64,000 bases of DNA from Cristatella mucedo (GCA_009760855.2 WPIO01000265.1:62001-126000); one strand, 5' to 3'. Counted from the first letter of the stretch, positions 24,461 through 38,099 are shown. Notes: generated by a model not told the origin, from the sequence alone. Made by a program: numbers and translations.

Positions 24461-24548
24461 CTCATCACAGCCTAATAATGGCCAGATGGTGTTTCTTGAG
24501 AATGGTACCAGGAACCATCCGATCGTGCTTCCTTTGTATGTAAGGTGC

Positions 24549-24836
24549 CTAGAAAGAGATCGAGTTATCTGGGGGTGCTATATCAAATGCATTTATAAGT
24601 AGAAAGATAACTAGCATGATAGCAAGGTTACTACATACAATTTGTGGTGATACAATACCTAGCGGCACCTGCTGCGACGTCGACAATGAGCCAGTGAGTT
24701 GGCACAGCATACGGAAACTCCGCTTATGCATCAAAATGTGCATGACCATCAAACTGGCATCCGCAAACCGCTGCCCACAGCGGTTGCACTCGTGGACCTG
24801 GCCGTCGGTATTACTGGGCACGGCAGTGCTGGACAT
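24549..24836 (-). CDS. C2H2 zinc-finger micro-frame, beta copy (unit 2)
   Basis: 95 codons, protein identical to the unit-1 beta copy, same strong start context and the same read-through into antisense L2 tail. Confidence 0.5.
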   Translation of the reverse strand: MSSTAVPSNTDGQVHECNRCGQRFADASLMVMHILMHKRSFRMLCQLTGSLSTSQQVPLGIVSPQIVCSNLAIMLVIFLLINAFDIAPPDNSISF

Positions 24837-26414
24837 GGTGGCTGCAACCAGAAAGCAAGCGAGATGCTATTGGGCGGTCTGCAGGCACAGACAGGGCAAC
24901 GGCAGATCAGGGAAAGCTCTGCTCAACTGCTTCCCCTATTGCGAGCCGAGCAGGCGAATTATATGCTGGCAGTTACGCCGGCAGCTAGCTAACTGGGCGA
25001 CGGCCACTCTGACAGACTGAAGCTGATCCATTGTTGAGTGCGACAGTTTCTATGGTATCCTCGAAAGCTTTGCGGCGGCAGTGCAGGAGAAGAAACAGCT
25101 GCACCACATAGCAGTCATTGACGCAAGGAAAAATAGAGCAGGCACTACACCACCATCAAACAAATAGATCATTTAAAAATCAATCGAGTCTCACAGGGTT
25201 TTATAAATACAAACAAATCCCTACAAGATGTTTCCGATCGGAAGAAACGCTAAAGCATTACGACACACTTATAGCACGGGTGCACCGTGTATAGCCTTCG
25301 AAACGATAGAAATATACAACAAGTCACACTATCCTGGCCATTCACTAGTGCGACAGATATACTAGACATTTGAGGACACTTGACGTCCGTCATTTTCACG
25401 AGGCACACCTCGAATAGACTGCCGGAGAGAAAGGGTCACTAACGACAAGTCGTCTTTTTCAGTGACCTTCACCGGATGCCTACATCACGATAATTGATCG
25501 GTATTACGTTTAAGCATCGTCGCCAGCCAGATCACGATTAACTTTGGACGCCTGCCGAAAGTGGCAAAGAGCCCGCCAAAACCGTGAAAAGCAAATCGTG
25601 AGGCAAAATCTGCATACCTACTGAACATGCATGTCTGAGGCAAGTTAGACAATCTCGAAATTACTTACACGACCCACCAATTCAGCCACTCACAAAACAC
25701 AGGATAGCTAGAGAAACAAGAATAATGCAAGAGGAAGCAGTCAGCTAACGAGCGGCCTACCCGGCGGGCAAACGTCAGGATACTGTCTGGATTACAGCGG
25801 CACAAGCGGCCAGAGGCTCACAGGTCACCGAATCGGGATTGGTATAAGCAAGAGAAAATCAATACAATTTCTCGTCATAATTACTAGTAAGATTTGGGAG
25901 ATTAACCTGCTATTATTACTGGTGGTAACCCTAATAGCCTTGACATCAATGACCTTACATGTTCCAGCTAAGTCGGCTTTGGTGGCTATAAATCAAAGCA
26001 GGTTTACCCAAGCATTGAAACTAACACAGAATAGCCACTGGAGCGATAGCGCTCACGTCAAGTAATAATCGCGTAGCGATCATACCGGCAAAATCGGATG
26101 GGGCTTAAGAATTAACAGAATAGCTATTTTGAAGTTTCCTTCGTAGGGAGCTAAGGAAGTAACGGTAAGGGATCGTCAACAGCACACCAGTAGCCAATGG
26201 GTCTACCCAAGTGCCGACGATCTTTAATGAAGGGTTAAAACAAAGCGACATTGACAAGATCATAGTGTGGCTGCTGCTCAAAATGATTTTGTTGAGTTTC
26301 AAGCTTCTTACTTGCTGCATATTTTTCTTTTATTATGGTTCGTTTTGAATACTGGCGACTCCAGGTTCCCGTGGCCCTATTGCCTTGCATGACTGCCTAG
26401 CGACAAATGCCAAG

Positions 26415-26605
26415 TATATGTACATATGCACAAGTATATAATTTAAGCTTGAGTTTATAATTTACATAGAATATAATGTATAATATACATGTATATGTAT
26501 TCATTAACCTATATAAAGTATAAGTATATACATATATATTATATATGCAAATAAGTTTATAACATAGATATATAAGTATTTAATGCCAAGTATAACACAT
26601 ATACG
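26415..26605. other. AT-rich block (unit 2)
   Basis: Copy of 12290-12480. Confidence 0.6.
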
Positions 26606-28353
26606 AGAAATTTCCATCTGCATGGCATGCCCTGAGAAGGTGATCTCTATCCATACGCTACACGTAAAACTAAGGCTCTAGCCAACGACCTAGGCCGTCA
26701 AAGGCAGGAGGTCAAAGCCTTGGGGCCAAAAACAAAACTATAACAGGTGCACAAAGGGCATGAATTGACACTCTGCATTGCTGCGGAGAGCTGAATAGTA
26801 GCAACACTACAACAATATAAAGCAGTACTCCACAATCAAATAATCACTAGAAGAAGTGCAGAGGATGCCGAGAACGACAGTGGGCGTGGCAGCCAGGCAA
26901 TGCAGCTAGCAGGTGAATCCTTGCCGATAAGGGCAGGCGATTGCTTAGGTGCTTCTCAACCTCTTTGTGTAGCTACTCTAGTCTTGCTGCCCTTAAGGAG
27001 CGCCAATCTTCCTGGCTCGATGCAAGCAGCACCAAAGGAGGAGTTTTCTCGGGCCTAACAACAATCACCGGATCAAGGTTTCTTGAAGGTCAGAAGGTCA
27101 TACGTGAGGAGAGGCAGCCAGAGAGCTACCATTACATTCGTCTTGCTTGGGCTGCCCTACTAGTAAAAGGTGGAAACCTGACTGCCCTAATCCTGAAAGA
27201 GCTGTCAAGGAGTAAAAGTCGTCACGCTCGTGCAAAACCCTGGTTATGCCCCTCCTCCTTCCGACTCGACCAGAAGTGGCACGAAAGTCTCAAAAGCTCT
27301 TGCTCCAATTTCAAGCAATACCAGCAAAGAAGAGGATGCACTTTCACTGGCAAGATGAGACCTAGGCGAGAAGGGGGAGGAAAACACCCAGCCGAGGCCG
27401 AGAGTCAAAGCACGAGATGCCGACTCGTTCCTCGTCAGGTTCGGCCGACTCTCTCCTATCTCTCTGTTTTTCTCACCTCGAGCACTGCTGCAGAATGCCT
27501 TGGCTGCCGAGTCGGCTGCTCTTCAGCTTCGATGCCGAGCAGGAGGTGCCACGTCATGTTGGGCTTCGTTTTTTGGCTGCTTCTTTCAAGCAAGAGTCTG
27601 AAATGGAAATAGGCAGCAAAGCGATATAGCATGGCGACACAACACAAACGGTCAAATTTCGTCTGCCGAGCCGCTACCAACAGGTGCTTTCGCATAAATT
27701 CCACTCCTTTCCAGCGAAATCAAACAAGCCTGTAGTTTGATTCGCACAGCTGAGAGCCAGCCGATACCCAACACCGACAGTGTAATACGATGCACGGAGA
27801 CCAAGGGTGCACAGCTTCTAGCTGCCCCTTCTCCCACTCGACTCCCTGCCACTGCTAGTCCTCTGAATTGGTGGGAGGACAAAGCCGGCTTGTCCCTAGG
27901 CCACAGCCGTCAGACCACAGCTCGGCACTGGCCTGTCCCTAGGCCACAGCCACCAGCTGTTAGATCCTGGGGTGGTTTAGGGTACTACTGACCTGCCTGC
28001 ACCAGCAGTGTGCCTCCGAGCCTGTTGACAAAAACCATGCAAAAAAAATCACAAACCACAATGCCAATTCCAGCAAAAAACCTAGGGCTCCCCATCACGG
28101 CCCAGCAGTCGCGAACAGGCTCTCTTAGCCAGCCAGCGTCTCTGACCTTAACAAGCCAGGTCCGGAAGTTGAGGCACAAGAAACTTTCGATGCTACAAAG
28201 CACGAACAAAACTAAAAACTATCGCTGTTGAACCAAGAGCTTCACAAGCTAGCCCAGGGACAGAAGCCCAGTGGAGGAAATCAGCAGCTGCAGTGTGGTA
28301 AGGGTTCGCCGTGCAGCTAGGCTCACGTGCCACCTCACCTGTCAAGACGTTAA

Positions 28354-28680
28354 TTGGCTGAAGTACGCAACTATTTTAACACCAGCAACAGTTCAACTGC
28401 AAGCAGCACTGTCAACGGGCGGAATGAAAGTGAACAACCCACTGCGGCCCAGAATGAGAAGCGTTTGGCTCGAGCAACAGCCAAGGCAGCCAGAGCAGCG
28501 ATTCTGAGTGGCGCACGCAACGTAAGGGTCAGGGCGCTGGCGCCTGCGCAAGGTCGCTTGCCGGAACAGCGCTCAGCGATTCCATTTGCGCAATCGAGGT
28601 CAGCTCGCTCTTCCGCGAAAGGTCGCGCCGATCCGGATCCGGAACCGCAAGTGCAACTTCAAAGTGCGGCAGTGCTATAG
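28354..28680 (+). CDS. Hypothetical basic Ala/Arg-rich frame, unit 2/3 junction
   Basis: Copy of 14046-14372 with minor changes (KGRADPDPEP); same reservations about the start. Confidence 0.25.
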   Translation: MAEVRNYFNTSNSSTASSTVNGRNESEQPTAAQNEKRLARATAKAARAAILSGARNVRVRALAPAQGRLPEQRSAIPFAQSRSARSSAKGRADPDPEPQVQLQSAAVL

Positions 28681-29631
28681 CGCTCTCACAGCACGAGGTC
28701 GTCGAAATCTTCGGAAGTCCTCATGTGCAACCTCAAATGAAACAGCACGCTCAGTGGTTCCATTTCCCATGCAGTGAAAGTGAGCGCTGAAAGTGAAAGT
28801 GAAGTGAAACTGATACCTGTCTTTAAACGAAGAAAACGAGCATACCAGATCCCGGATCCGTAGTGTGCTGGTCGACTAAGCTGCAGTGCAGTTTTATGGG
28901 CTTGCTTTGAGCTGCCGAGTAAAGCATTGATTGTCTAGTTTGTTTTTCGTATAGGAAGGCAGGGTAATTCAGCACCTGGGCAGCCAGCTGGACTATAGGC
29001 AAGGGTGAGGAACGGTAGTGACAATACCAAGCTATAGCTTTGTTGGGCCAATCAGTTGCTCACTCTTTTGGTGGCTTTGAACGTGCTCAAAAAAGATGGA
29101 AACAGTCTCGAGAGTTGAAAGGATTCAAACGGAAAGTATGTCACGCCTAACCTAAATTGTGAGGTCTTTCAAAGCAGCCTTGGTCTGACGTAAGCTGTTT
29201 GCACCACTCGTGCCCCACTTGGCACAGCAGCCCAAACCCTTTGCTCGGCAGTGGTCTAATGCCGCTCCAAGCTTCACCCTTCTCGGTTCAGGTCCACCAC
29301 TGACGTGGCTCAGCAAAGTCGAAGTCGTTCCGAAATCGTCGGAAACCCCTTTTGCCTGCATAGAGTACATTCGAACTATCCTGGAAGTTTTTTTTTGTTA
29401 CTGTTTACTGGTAATAGTAGTGGTAGTGTATTCTATGGTGCACTTCCAGATTTGTGATACAAAATGTAAAAATACGCTTGCATTGCACCTTCAGACAACT
29501 TAATTTCTTTCTAGACACTTTATGTGACATGATGTAGTGCACCTCCATCTGTAACTATACAAAGGTCATGTGGATACTATGCATGATAGTTTCGAATATC
29601 GCACTCGCAGCCTATTCAGCTTACGATACCC

Positions 29632-29768
29632 TTTCGATCCCGAAGTCGTGGGCTCGAATACTGCAGGGGGCTTTCATTGGGTGTCATTACAAGTGGTAGT
29701 GATAGCCGTAAAGGCTCTTCCATCCGTATACAAAATTGGCTATCAAATTACCCGATATTTATGTATTT
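29632..29768 (+). mobile_element. tRNA-derived SINE remnant (unit 3)
   Basis: Copy of the same SINE insertion. The head reads TTTCGATCCCGAAGTCG, closer to the intact tRNA-like form than in unit 1. Confidence 0.72.
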
Positions 29769-29944
29769 ATTTATTTGGTAGCTAACAGACTTCGTCTCAC
29801 ACAAAAAAGACAAAGAAGAAGTGAGAAGCATAGCATAGTCAGGAGAGCAGTTGAGGTATTGAGTAGTATGCAAATGGCAGCTCAGGACTGCTGGAAAGGA
29901 TCTGCCATAGTCGGCAGCAGGAGAGTAGCCGTTGTTGCCTAAGA

Positions 29945-30440
29945 ATAATGGGAGTTAGTGCCACAGTCTAGGACCATCGGAGCTTTTTGTTGCCAACGAT
30001 CGTTAAGCAGAAGAATGGAACAGCTAAGTTATTGCCCATACAAGGCCTGGGTGCACGACGGGGCTGAAATTTGTGGAGCTGTTCAGCTAGGTATGGAAGA
30101 GGCAAGTAGTGGCATGCCTTGTGGGTCATCGTAAGTACTTTACTCTGCATCCACCGTCGATCAACCAGCAGCCATTGTAGCTCTTTTAGCCAAATAGACA
30201 AGCGGTCAAACCTCTGGGACTTGAAAAATAGCCTTGCAGCCATAGTCATGACCGCCTGCAGTGGCCTGTTTGCTTTTTTGGTAGCCCGGCCAAACGATAA
30301 TTACAACAATCAAGCCGAGGCTGAACTAAGAAGTGAGTTAAATTGTTTGCAAGCTGCTTCGGGAGTCAGCTCATAATCTTAGATAGGGATCAGATGTGAT
30401 AGGTAGCTGTAGAAGCAATTTTAATAAGGAGGCTTGCAAA
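29945..30440 (-). pseudogene. L2/CR1-type LINE reverse transcriptase fragment (unit 3)
   Basis: Copy of the minus-strand LINE piece. The main open part is 29968-30249, with the AARLFFKSQRF and LKELQWL motifs. Non-functional and 5'-truncated. Confidence 0.83.
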
Positions 30441-30647
30441 GTTTGCAATGCTGGTATTATAATTGCCTTAAAGGATGAATGATCACATACCCGGAGGTAG
30501 CATGCACAAATTCAACAAGCATTACAAAGTTAGAGGTGACATGCACAGGATCAGTGTAAAAATGGTTAGCTGCCGCATGCACAGCTTCACCGAGCGTAAG
30601 CGAACAATGGTTGTTTCACATAGATCAACAAAAGTACTGTGATCAAT

Positions 30648-30727
30648 ACTAATAATAAAACTCTTGATAAAGAGCCCTAAGACAACTCAATCTCTATCTA
30701 GGCGCTTTACATTTGCTGCAAAGGAAA
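30648..30727 (-). mobile_element. L2 3' tail (unit 3)
   Basis: Copy of the tail at 2140-2222, slightly decayed (GAGCCC in place of GCGCCC). Confidence 0.75.
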
Positions 30728-31560
30728 TAGGTGCCCCCCATAACGCCAAGGTCTTCTTGTATTGTAAATGTCGGCAGGTCAGTTAAGGTCGTGGTGTGAG
30801 TTGCGAGTGAGATTCAGGCTTCGTTAGCATTGAAAATACAGGCGCCGTCTAGTTCGGTGGAAATGCTCCAAATGCTGTTGTAATCCGGTTTGCATAATGC
30901 GTTGAATGGTGGCTTTGGAATTGGATCAAGTCACAAAAGTTTGACTACTATATGTAGGTTTTGTTGTTTTGAACTCAATGAACGAATCCAAGATATTTTC
31001 GTGCGGAAATAAAACAAAAGTACTAGCGACTGAGAAAACTAGCTGATGAAAACGATCAATCGAAAAAGAAAAGCCAGACTGATGACCATTCGGTACTGTC
31101 TATAGTCGACTTCCGCTCCTCCATTTAGTCAGGAGAACGCTCCGACCTGAAGCACTCTCACCAAGCCACGTTTCTAGTTGAGCAAACGTAAGGCCCCGAT
31201 GAGGTCGGCCTAGTTGTATACGCCTTTACAAACCGACGGCCGTCGTCCCAAAACCCTTCCCTCAGGAATCTCGTTCAGACGTGATTCTAAATGCTTTATG
31301 TTAATGCTAAAGTGTTCCCCGCGATTTCATCTTTCAGATACGTCTCTATAATGGAGAATCACTAGGCAACGACATGCTGCAAGGCAACCTGCAGCCGACT
31401 TGGATCAAACACAGACGACAGCAAAGCATACATAACTGTAACATAATATGCCGAACAGTCTCATACGTGTAAGCGTCAACAAACCACTTAACAGCTTACC
31501 ACGGAATCTGAAGGTTTATCGAAAAGCTATGCACCATCATTTGCATGAGGGCCGCCGGCC

Positions 31561-31884
31561 TTAAGATTGGCTGTCCGTCGTCTGCTGGAGCAGAGGTGAT
31601 GCGAGATCAGCATGAATTCCACGCCAGTCAAACGTCAGTGTATTTGAAGGGTAACTTTCGAGCTCACAAACCCGAGATTGTGCCAGGTACGACGATCGAC
31701 GACTAGGTCGTAGTTTCGACGGCCCACGAGCTTCAATCCGCTGGCGCTGGACCCCGGCAATTAGCATGGGGAGACTACTCAGCCTAGCTGACTTGTGCCT
31801 TCCAGCATTTTCACCTGCAATTCCTAAAACTAGGTTTACACCGTTGGCTTTATCTCGGCTTTTCACAAATTCTGATTTGGTCAT
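31561..31884 (-). CDS. Hypothetical 107-aa frame (unit 3)
   Basis: Same frame as 3054-3377 with several replacements (LGIAGENAG for LGYAGEIAG, IHADL for IQAGL) but still open. Function is not recognised. Confidence 0.25.
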   Translation of the reverse strand: MTKSEFVKSRDKANGVNLVLGIAGENAGRHKSARLSSLPMLIAGVQRQRIEARGPSKLRPSRRSSYLAQSRVCELESYPSNTLTFDWRGIHADLASPLLQQTTDSQS

Positions 31885-32134
31885 TTCTCTTCAAGGAATT
31901 TTACACGGTCAGTTTGTCATCTGTACGTCTTCCTGCTAGAGTCCTATTTGCTGCGACCGAGGAGTGCTTGCTGGATTTTTCGGGCAATATAGCTGCAATG
32001 GCCGGCTGCAGTGCATTTCTGCCAGTGAACACTGGTAGGAGTTCTCTGCAGTTTCTATGTTTGGTTTAAACTTGCAAAGAAGATGCGAAAAAGCTTAGAA
32101 TCGATATTACCCAAAAATCGAGCGTCTACTGTCT

Positions 32135-32732
32135 GTCATGAGCATAGCAGTTGCCACATTACTCCACTTCTCGCCGACCTGCACTGGCTACCAGTCATGC
32201 AACTGATTACCTTCAAGGTTTTGTCGCTCACTTTTAGGTCATTTCATTCTGTGGATCCAGCATATCTCTTAGATATACTCCCCATCAGGCCAAGCATCGT
32301 ACCACCAGCCAGCTCTTCGGAATCCAACAGTCTACAAATACCTCATACAAACCTCAAATCCTTTGGAGACCGTGCATTTAGTTCGTATGCTCACAAAGCC
32401 TGAAACTCCCTCCCGACTTGCCTCAGAACAACCCCTGACTTGAACACATTTAAAAGGAATTTAAAAACACCTATTTAGGACAGCGTTTAGTGGGCCCCAG
32501 TGATGTGTCCTTAATGTACTCATGGCTGCTGACACTGTGCATGCTGCCACAAACCACGTTTGCATGCCGACCCTGTGCATGTCACCCCCTAACCATATTA
32601 TTCATTTTGTTTGTTTTTCAAGCATGATATTACTCACCATTCAATCGCGTTTCCCTTTGCAACAAATGTAAAGCGCCTAGAGAGAGATTGAGTTCTCTGA
32701 CGGCGCTTTATCAAGTGCATTATTATTATTAT
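32135..32732 (+). mobile_element. L2 LINE 3' end insertion (unit 3)
   Basis: Copy of the unit-1 insertion. A one-base loss near 32280 joins the frames, so the 106-codon frame 32083-32403 runs on into IPHTNLKSFGDRAFSSYAHKA, showing the original reading across the shift seen in units 1 and 2. Still 5'-truncated and inactive. Confidence 0.9.
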
Positions 32733-33009
32733 CAATCGCACCGTTAATAATCGAGGGTAGCTGCAATGTGCTACGATCTTTGAGACTTTTTACATGGATA
32801 ATTTACATAAGCACTTTGGGAAACTGCTGATTTTGGTGCCAGCTTTAGTGAGGGCGACTTCGAAATACACATGAGAGGCCAGTGTGGACGCTACGATTTG
32901 TGCTTAACTGTTCAGCAGGACAGGAGTCGTTGCAGAGTGTTTTGCCGTGCTTGCAGATATGCTCACATTGCAGAGGAAGAATTGCCGAGCTCGCCTGAGG
33001 TACGAAAAG

Positions 33010-33010
33010 A

Positions 33011-33092
<82 letters not shown>
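33010..33092. repeat. (GA)n microsatellite (unit 3)
   Basis: About 83 bp of GA with an AAG interruption near its left end. Confidence 0.97.
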
Positions 33093-33095
<3 letters not shown>

Positions 33096-34975
33096 CAAAT
33101 GCTCAGCCCGAACCAAACGCTCTTGAGTGAGGCTCTGACTGAATTGTGCAACTCCACTGCTCGGCCGGCGAATCGTCAAATGCAAGGAGTTGGACATTTC
33201 CTTGAGCTGTGATGCTACCATACACCCACCGACGCGGCTGGTAATGATTATATGCGATTGCTATTCCCAAGCAATTTTCAGCCCATATTCTATAGTATTT
33301 TCAAAATGCCTAGCCACCTCTGAATCTTGCACTGAGGTGCTCGGGCTCTCGACTTGGGTCGAAGGGAACAGCAACTGTGAAGAAAGCTGTCTCGTAAAGC
33401 TCGATAAAAATATAACACGCCTTGCATGATTCTATGTTCGTCGTATTGAATAGACCGTGACGTCTTGGGTGGTGCTGAATTTCGACTTCCGTGGCAGCCA
33501 AGTGCACCTAAATGATGTGAGACGATAAGTGAAGTTGATGTACAGGATTTTTTTTAGATCTTGAATAATTTCCATACTAGCTTACGCCACGAAAAAGTCG
33601 TGGGAAAGTTTTAGGATTGCAAGTCAGTAATGGTGGGAGTGTCTACTCACCCAGTGAAACAGACAGCCTACCTGCTGAGCCCTGCTTCTGGTATGGGCGA
33701 TGACTCCATGCTAAAAGTCAGCTGACAGAATCGGCTCAATTACACTATGGCAAAAGAGCTTTGGTCTATCACCACCGGGAGCAGTGAGCACTAAAAAATC
33801 GCCCACTGCACGACTACAAAAGTTTATATGCTAGTGCCATAAAGAACAATAAGATTGCCCTTGGGCCAAGACCCAGGGCACCTCAACTGCTCCTGTACCT
33901 CAGCAATGCATCTCACTGTCTTTGTGTTCAGTGGGATACTGGCCACCGAATGCGTACCAAAAGCAGCTTATGGTTTCAGTGTGGCATGCTACACTATCCA
34001 AGGTAGTCTTCAAGTCAGTAACTGCGACCCGGTGCCTGAAGGCAGCTAGCAAGATGACCATTCTTTGTCGGCCGATCGACACTCCTCCCAGCACCAACTG
34101 ACCGGCCAGCAAGCTAGCATCAACCTAGCTGCACCTGACCGGCTGGTCATTATCGTCCAACCTTTCGAAAGAAAGCACACATCGAGCAGACGACGGTGGG
34201 ACCAAATGCTGGCCAGCCACACGCAAGCACACGAGCTCGACATATGCAAAGCAAGTGCACGGCTGGCAATACGTTTTCCAGGCGTACTATGCTGAATCTG
34301 CTCAACATCCCGAAAAACTGACCACTCTTCGGCTGGCAATGTGAAGTTCTGTGTTTATTTTAGAGGCATATACAAGTAACAAAAACAGTCGTGTGGACGA
34401 TGCAAGGACAAATATAGCTTGGAACAACTCAACACCACGTTTGCCCTGCCATCGTCCATACGCTTAGCATAGAAAGGGTCGAGTGAAATCTTTCTTGAGT
34501 TCATCGTATGCCTTGCTCTTCCTTGATGAGCTACAGGCTATCCATTTCCTGCAAAAAATAGAACCAGGTCACGACGGCAACATTCACCAAATTAAGAACA
34601 GCAAATGGTGCTAATTGATCGTAGCAAACCACTGAGGTCATTATTTGTTGCACACTGCAACAGATTAGTAAGGGTGCTAATCAGTAGTTCACTGGGTGTA
34701 GTATGGGGTGAAATGTAGTGCAGTGGGCACAATGGCAGTATCGATCCCGACAGAACATCCGTCTGTTTTAGAACCGAAACTACTGCCCTCTCTGCACTAC
34801 ATGGGGGTATAGACTAAGGAAGATTCTGACTTGGCAATGCACCCTATAGCATACTTCTTGGAATTATGCAGGTATCGTATGACTTACTATTTATAGAAAA
34901 ACATTCATTAGCAAGCTCAACTGTGTTTATGACGTCAAGTATCAATTCTGCAATTTACTTTCATCCAGGACTCAA

Positions 34976-35231
34976 ACATGTGCCCATAGTTGTCTACAAC
35001 TGGTGAACAACTCAGCAGCGCGGCTGGTGTGCCTGCAGAAGCATCGCTACTACATTGCACCACTTCTGCCTGAACTTAACTGGCTACCTATTAATCATCA
35101 AATCTACTACAAGAGGCTCATCTAATCTCCTGCCTCCTTCGAAGTGCTTACGCACAATCGGCTCCACGGCTCCAGTCGCCATGCCATTCCACGCACAAAA
35201 TTGGTGCCCAAGCATTGGGCACAGTCTGTGG
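34976..35231 (+). pseudogene. CR1/L2-type LINE fragment (unit 3)
   Basis: Copy of 6505-6760 with the AARLV and ELNWLPI motifs intact. Confidence 0.78.
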
Positions 35232-36897
35232 TAAACTGGACTGCCGTGCTAGGCCTGTGTCCTTCCTGAATGAAAAGTTCGGGGTTGGGCACAGCAGAAT
35301 ATCCCTAGATCGTGCTGCCTAGGCAGAACACAGGTTTGTCCAGAAGCTATCACATTACCTCAAAGCAAAACGATGCACTCCCACTCCTACGGCTGAAAGG
35401 CTTTCATTGCTACATAGCTCTTGTTGAATTGCACTACGTATGTGTCTAGAACAGGCGAGGCATTAAGGGTGACATTATTATGACCACATTCAACTTCATG
35501 CTAGCCAACTCTTCAACTGCCGAGGACAGATCCTCAGTTGTAGCTAACCCAGCAGCAGCCTTGCAGCTGCTAGATGCCACTTTATACATACCTCAGTGGG
35601 ATTAGATAATGCATCCTATCTAATAAACAGGGGCTACCGATCTAGAGTGCAGTGATCCTGCTCAGCTATACTGCACTAGCACAAAGTCAACACACGAAGG
35701 CAGGGCAAGCCGTGCAAACCTGCTTGCAGACGTGACGAAAGTGCCAGAGTCAACGCCTCGGGGCCTCCACTTCATCACGTACTGCTGACATCTGCGGACT
35801 TCCGCTCACTGGGTCATTGGGTGCCCCTGAAGCAGACAGATGCCAGATGCAAGTTAGGCAGGTACAAACAGAGAAGTGTGTCAATTCTCAAGTAAAGAGC
35901 TAATGTTGAAGCCACACACAGCAGCTGCATAGCAAACAGGAGAGAGCAACCGATCCAGTTCCAACTGTCGACATTCTTAATCCCCTAGCCCGGTTTAACC
36001 ACATATCAGTTTGTGGGCAAATACTGTCTCTGTTATCCCATGCATGTACGAACGTCGTTTGCCACGAAAGCCACGCACCGAACAAACCCAGTTCAAATTT
36101 CCGAGTTCAAATGTTTTTTAGCCATGCTCATTGAATGAAGAGAAGAATGATGTGTAGTGGTGCCCGGAAGCCGGCCATTCCTGCTATTCGTGGCCATGCC
36201 ATATGCACAATAAATCCTCGGAGCTGTTTCGACGAACACGTGTCACTTACTTGTGCACAGCCCACAATATTCTGCAACCTTTCTGCATTTCTATCATCTT
36301 GAGGCATACATTCCATAGGCTATAAACTGCAGCACTCATGGCAGTTTAGGACGGCATTACCGTCTCTGCTATACATGAGATGACAGAGAGGATATTTGCC
36401 CTCTAGCTGATATAGCATTGAACAGAGATTGGTGATTACTGGCAAGCAGTGGTGATAGCCGTAAGAGATCTTCTGTTGCTATACAAAAGAGGCTGTTGAA
36501 TCAGTTGTTCTTTTTTCACAATATCAAAAACGTACAAGTGTTTCCACAAGGTGCCTTATCACAGCAGAGGCAAGTAGCCCACAGTTCACTGACGAGAGGA
36601 ATGGTTGTCAACACGGCTTGTAATGGTTGTCAACACAGCTGTCCAATATAAAACTGTGTACTGCAGAACTCAAAACCATGGCCTGGGTCGTGAAGTGAGA
36701 GCACCATACCCGTGCAATGCGACCCAAGACGCAGCTCTGAATGTGCCGGATGCAAGCTAGGTGAAAGCTGCCAAAGAAATTAATCAGGCTCCATTATCAG
36801 AGGGGCATGACTTGACTACTACTTTCACGATGCATGCACTCTGCCCACATCTAAACTGGTAAAGCAGGGCACCCTCCTGCTGATGCCATCTTTGGTT

Positions 36898-37031
36898 TTG
36901 CCTAGTGGTTAAAGTGCTCAACTTTGAGGACCGAGGTCGTGGGCTAAGGGCGACCTGCAGCGAATGTGAGGAATAGGTGAGTTACCTGTATAGAGACTAG
37001 GTACTCTTAGGGGGTTTGAAAAAATGAATTA
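36898..37031 (+). mobile_element. Second tRNA-derived SINE family (unit 3, alpha)
   Basis: Copy of 8428-8560 with the same decayed B box. Confidence 0.63.
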
Positions 37032-37163
37032 TGTGCGTGTGTGTGCTTCAGTGTGTGTGTGTGTGCTTTAGTGTGTGTGTGTTTCAGTGTGTGTGTGTGT
37101 CTAGCTGTCTCTCTGTCTGTGTGTGTGCGCGCGTGTGCGTGTGTGTGTGTGTGTGAGTACGTG
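37032..37163. repeat. Compound (TG)n tract (unit 3, alpha)
   Basis: Same compound tract as 8561-8692. Confidence 0.95.
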
Positions 37164-37347
37164 TAAACCCTAGAGATGACTTTCAGAAGCACATTTATGA
37201 CATTCATCGTAGTCTAATAATGAAGAGGTATTGTTTCTTGAGCATGCTTCCATTAACCATCCGATCGTGCTTCCTTTGTAGACAAAGTAAAAGTGCCTAA
37301 AACAATATTGAGTTATCTGGGGTTCAATATTAAATGCATTATTATCA

Positions 37348-37572
37348 TTAGTGGGATAAACAGCAATATAGCAAGAGGTTACTACATACGACATGTGGTG
37401 ATACAATACCTAGCTGCACCTGTTTCGACGTCCTAAATGAGCCGGTGAGTTGGCACAGCATACGATATTCAGGCTCATGCATTAGAATGTGTACGACCTT
37501 TGAGGAAGCATCGTCAAACTGCTGGCCACAGTGATTGCACTCGTGGACCTGGACGTCGGTAGTACTGGCCAT
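37348..37572 (-). CDS. C2H2 zinc-finger micro-frame, alpha copy (unit 3), frameshifted C-end
   Basis: Same as the unit-2 alpha copy, with the same AG insertion and 74 residues. The finger is intact. Confidence 0.4.
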   Translation of the reverse strand: MASTTDVQVHECNHCGQQFDDASSKVVHILMHEPEYRMLCQLTGSFRTSKQVQLGIVSPHVVCSNLLLYCCLSH

Positions 37573-38043
37573 GGTGGTGCTGGATGTAGTGGCTGCAACC
37601 AGAAAGTTTGAGAGATACCATTGGACGGTCTACAGGCAAAGACAGAGCAACAGGTGGGCAGGGAGAGGACTGCTCAACTCCTTCCCCTATTCTGAGCCAA
37701 GCAGGTGAAACATGCTGAGGGCATTCACGCAGACGGCTTTCTAACTGGGCGCCGGACACTCTGACAGACTGAAGCTGATCCATTGTTGAGCAGCACAGTT
37801 TTTTATGGTATCCCCAACACCTTTGCACCAGTGCTGAACAAGAACCTGCTACACCACACGGGAAGTCATTGGCCAAAGGAAAGAAATTTGCTGGCACTAC
37901 CCTGCCATCAAGCAAATGGACCATATAAAAGTCAATCGAACCTGACAGGGTTTCATAAATACAAATAAATCTCTGCAAAATGTTTCTGATTGACGGAAAT
38001 GGTAAAGCATGATGACACACCCAAAGCATGGGTGCAACCTTCG

Positions 38044-38062
38044 GTATATATATATATGTGTG

Positions 38063-38099
<37 letters not shown>
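38044..38099. repeat. (TA)n microsatellite (unit 3)
   Basis: About 56 bp of TA, the shortest of the three. Confidence 0.97.

Larger units (their letters stand above)
23600..25200. repeat. Zinc-finger module beta, unit 2
   Basis: Same content as the unit-1 beta module, without its ~180 bp deletion. Confidence 0.78.
36370..38099. repeat. Zinc-finger module alpha, unit 3
   Basis: Same content as the unit-1 alpha module. Confidence 0.78.

Noticed and set aside
26941-27612. The 223-codon plus-strand frame in unit 2 as a gene
   Set aside because: Non-ATG start, overlapping minus-strand frames of similar size, no motif, and a single base change truncates it in units 3 and 4.
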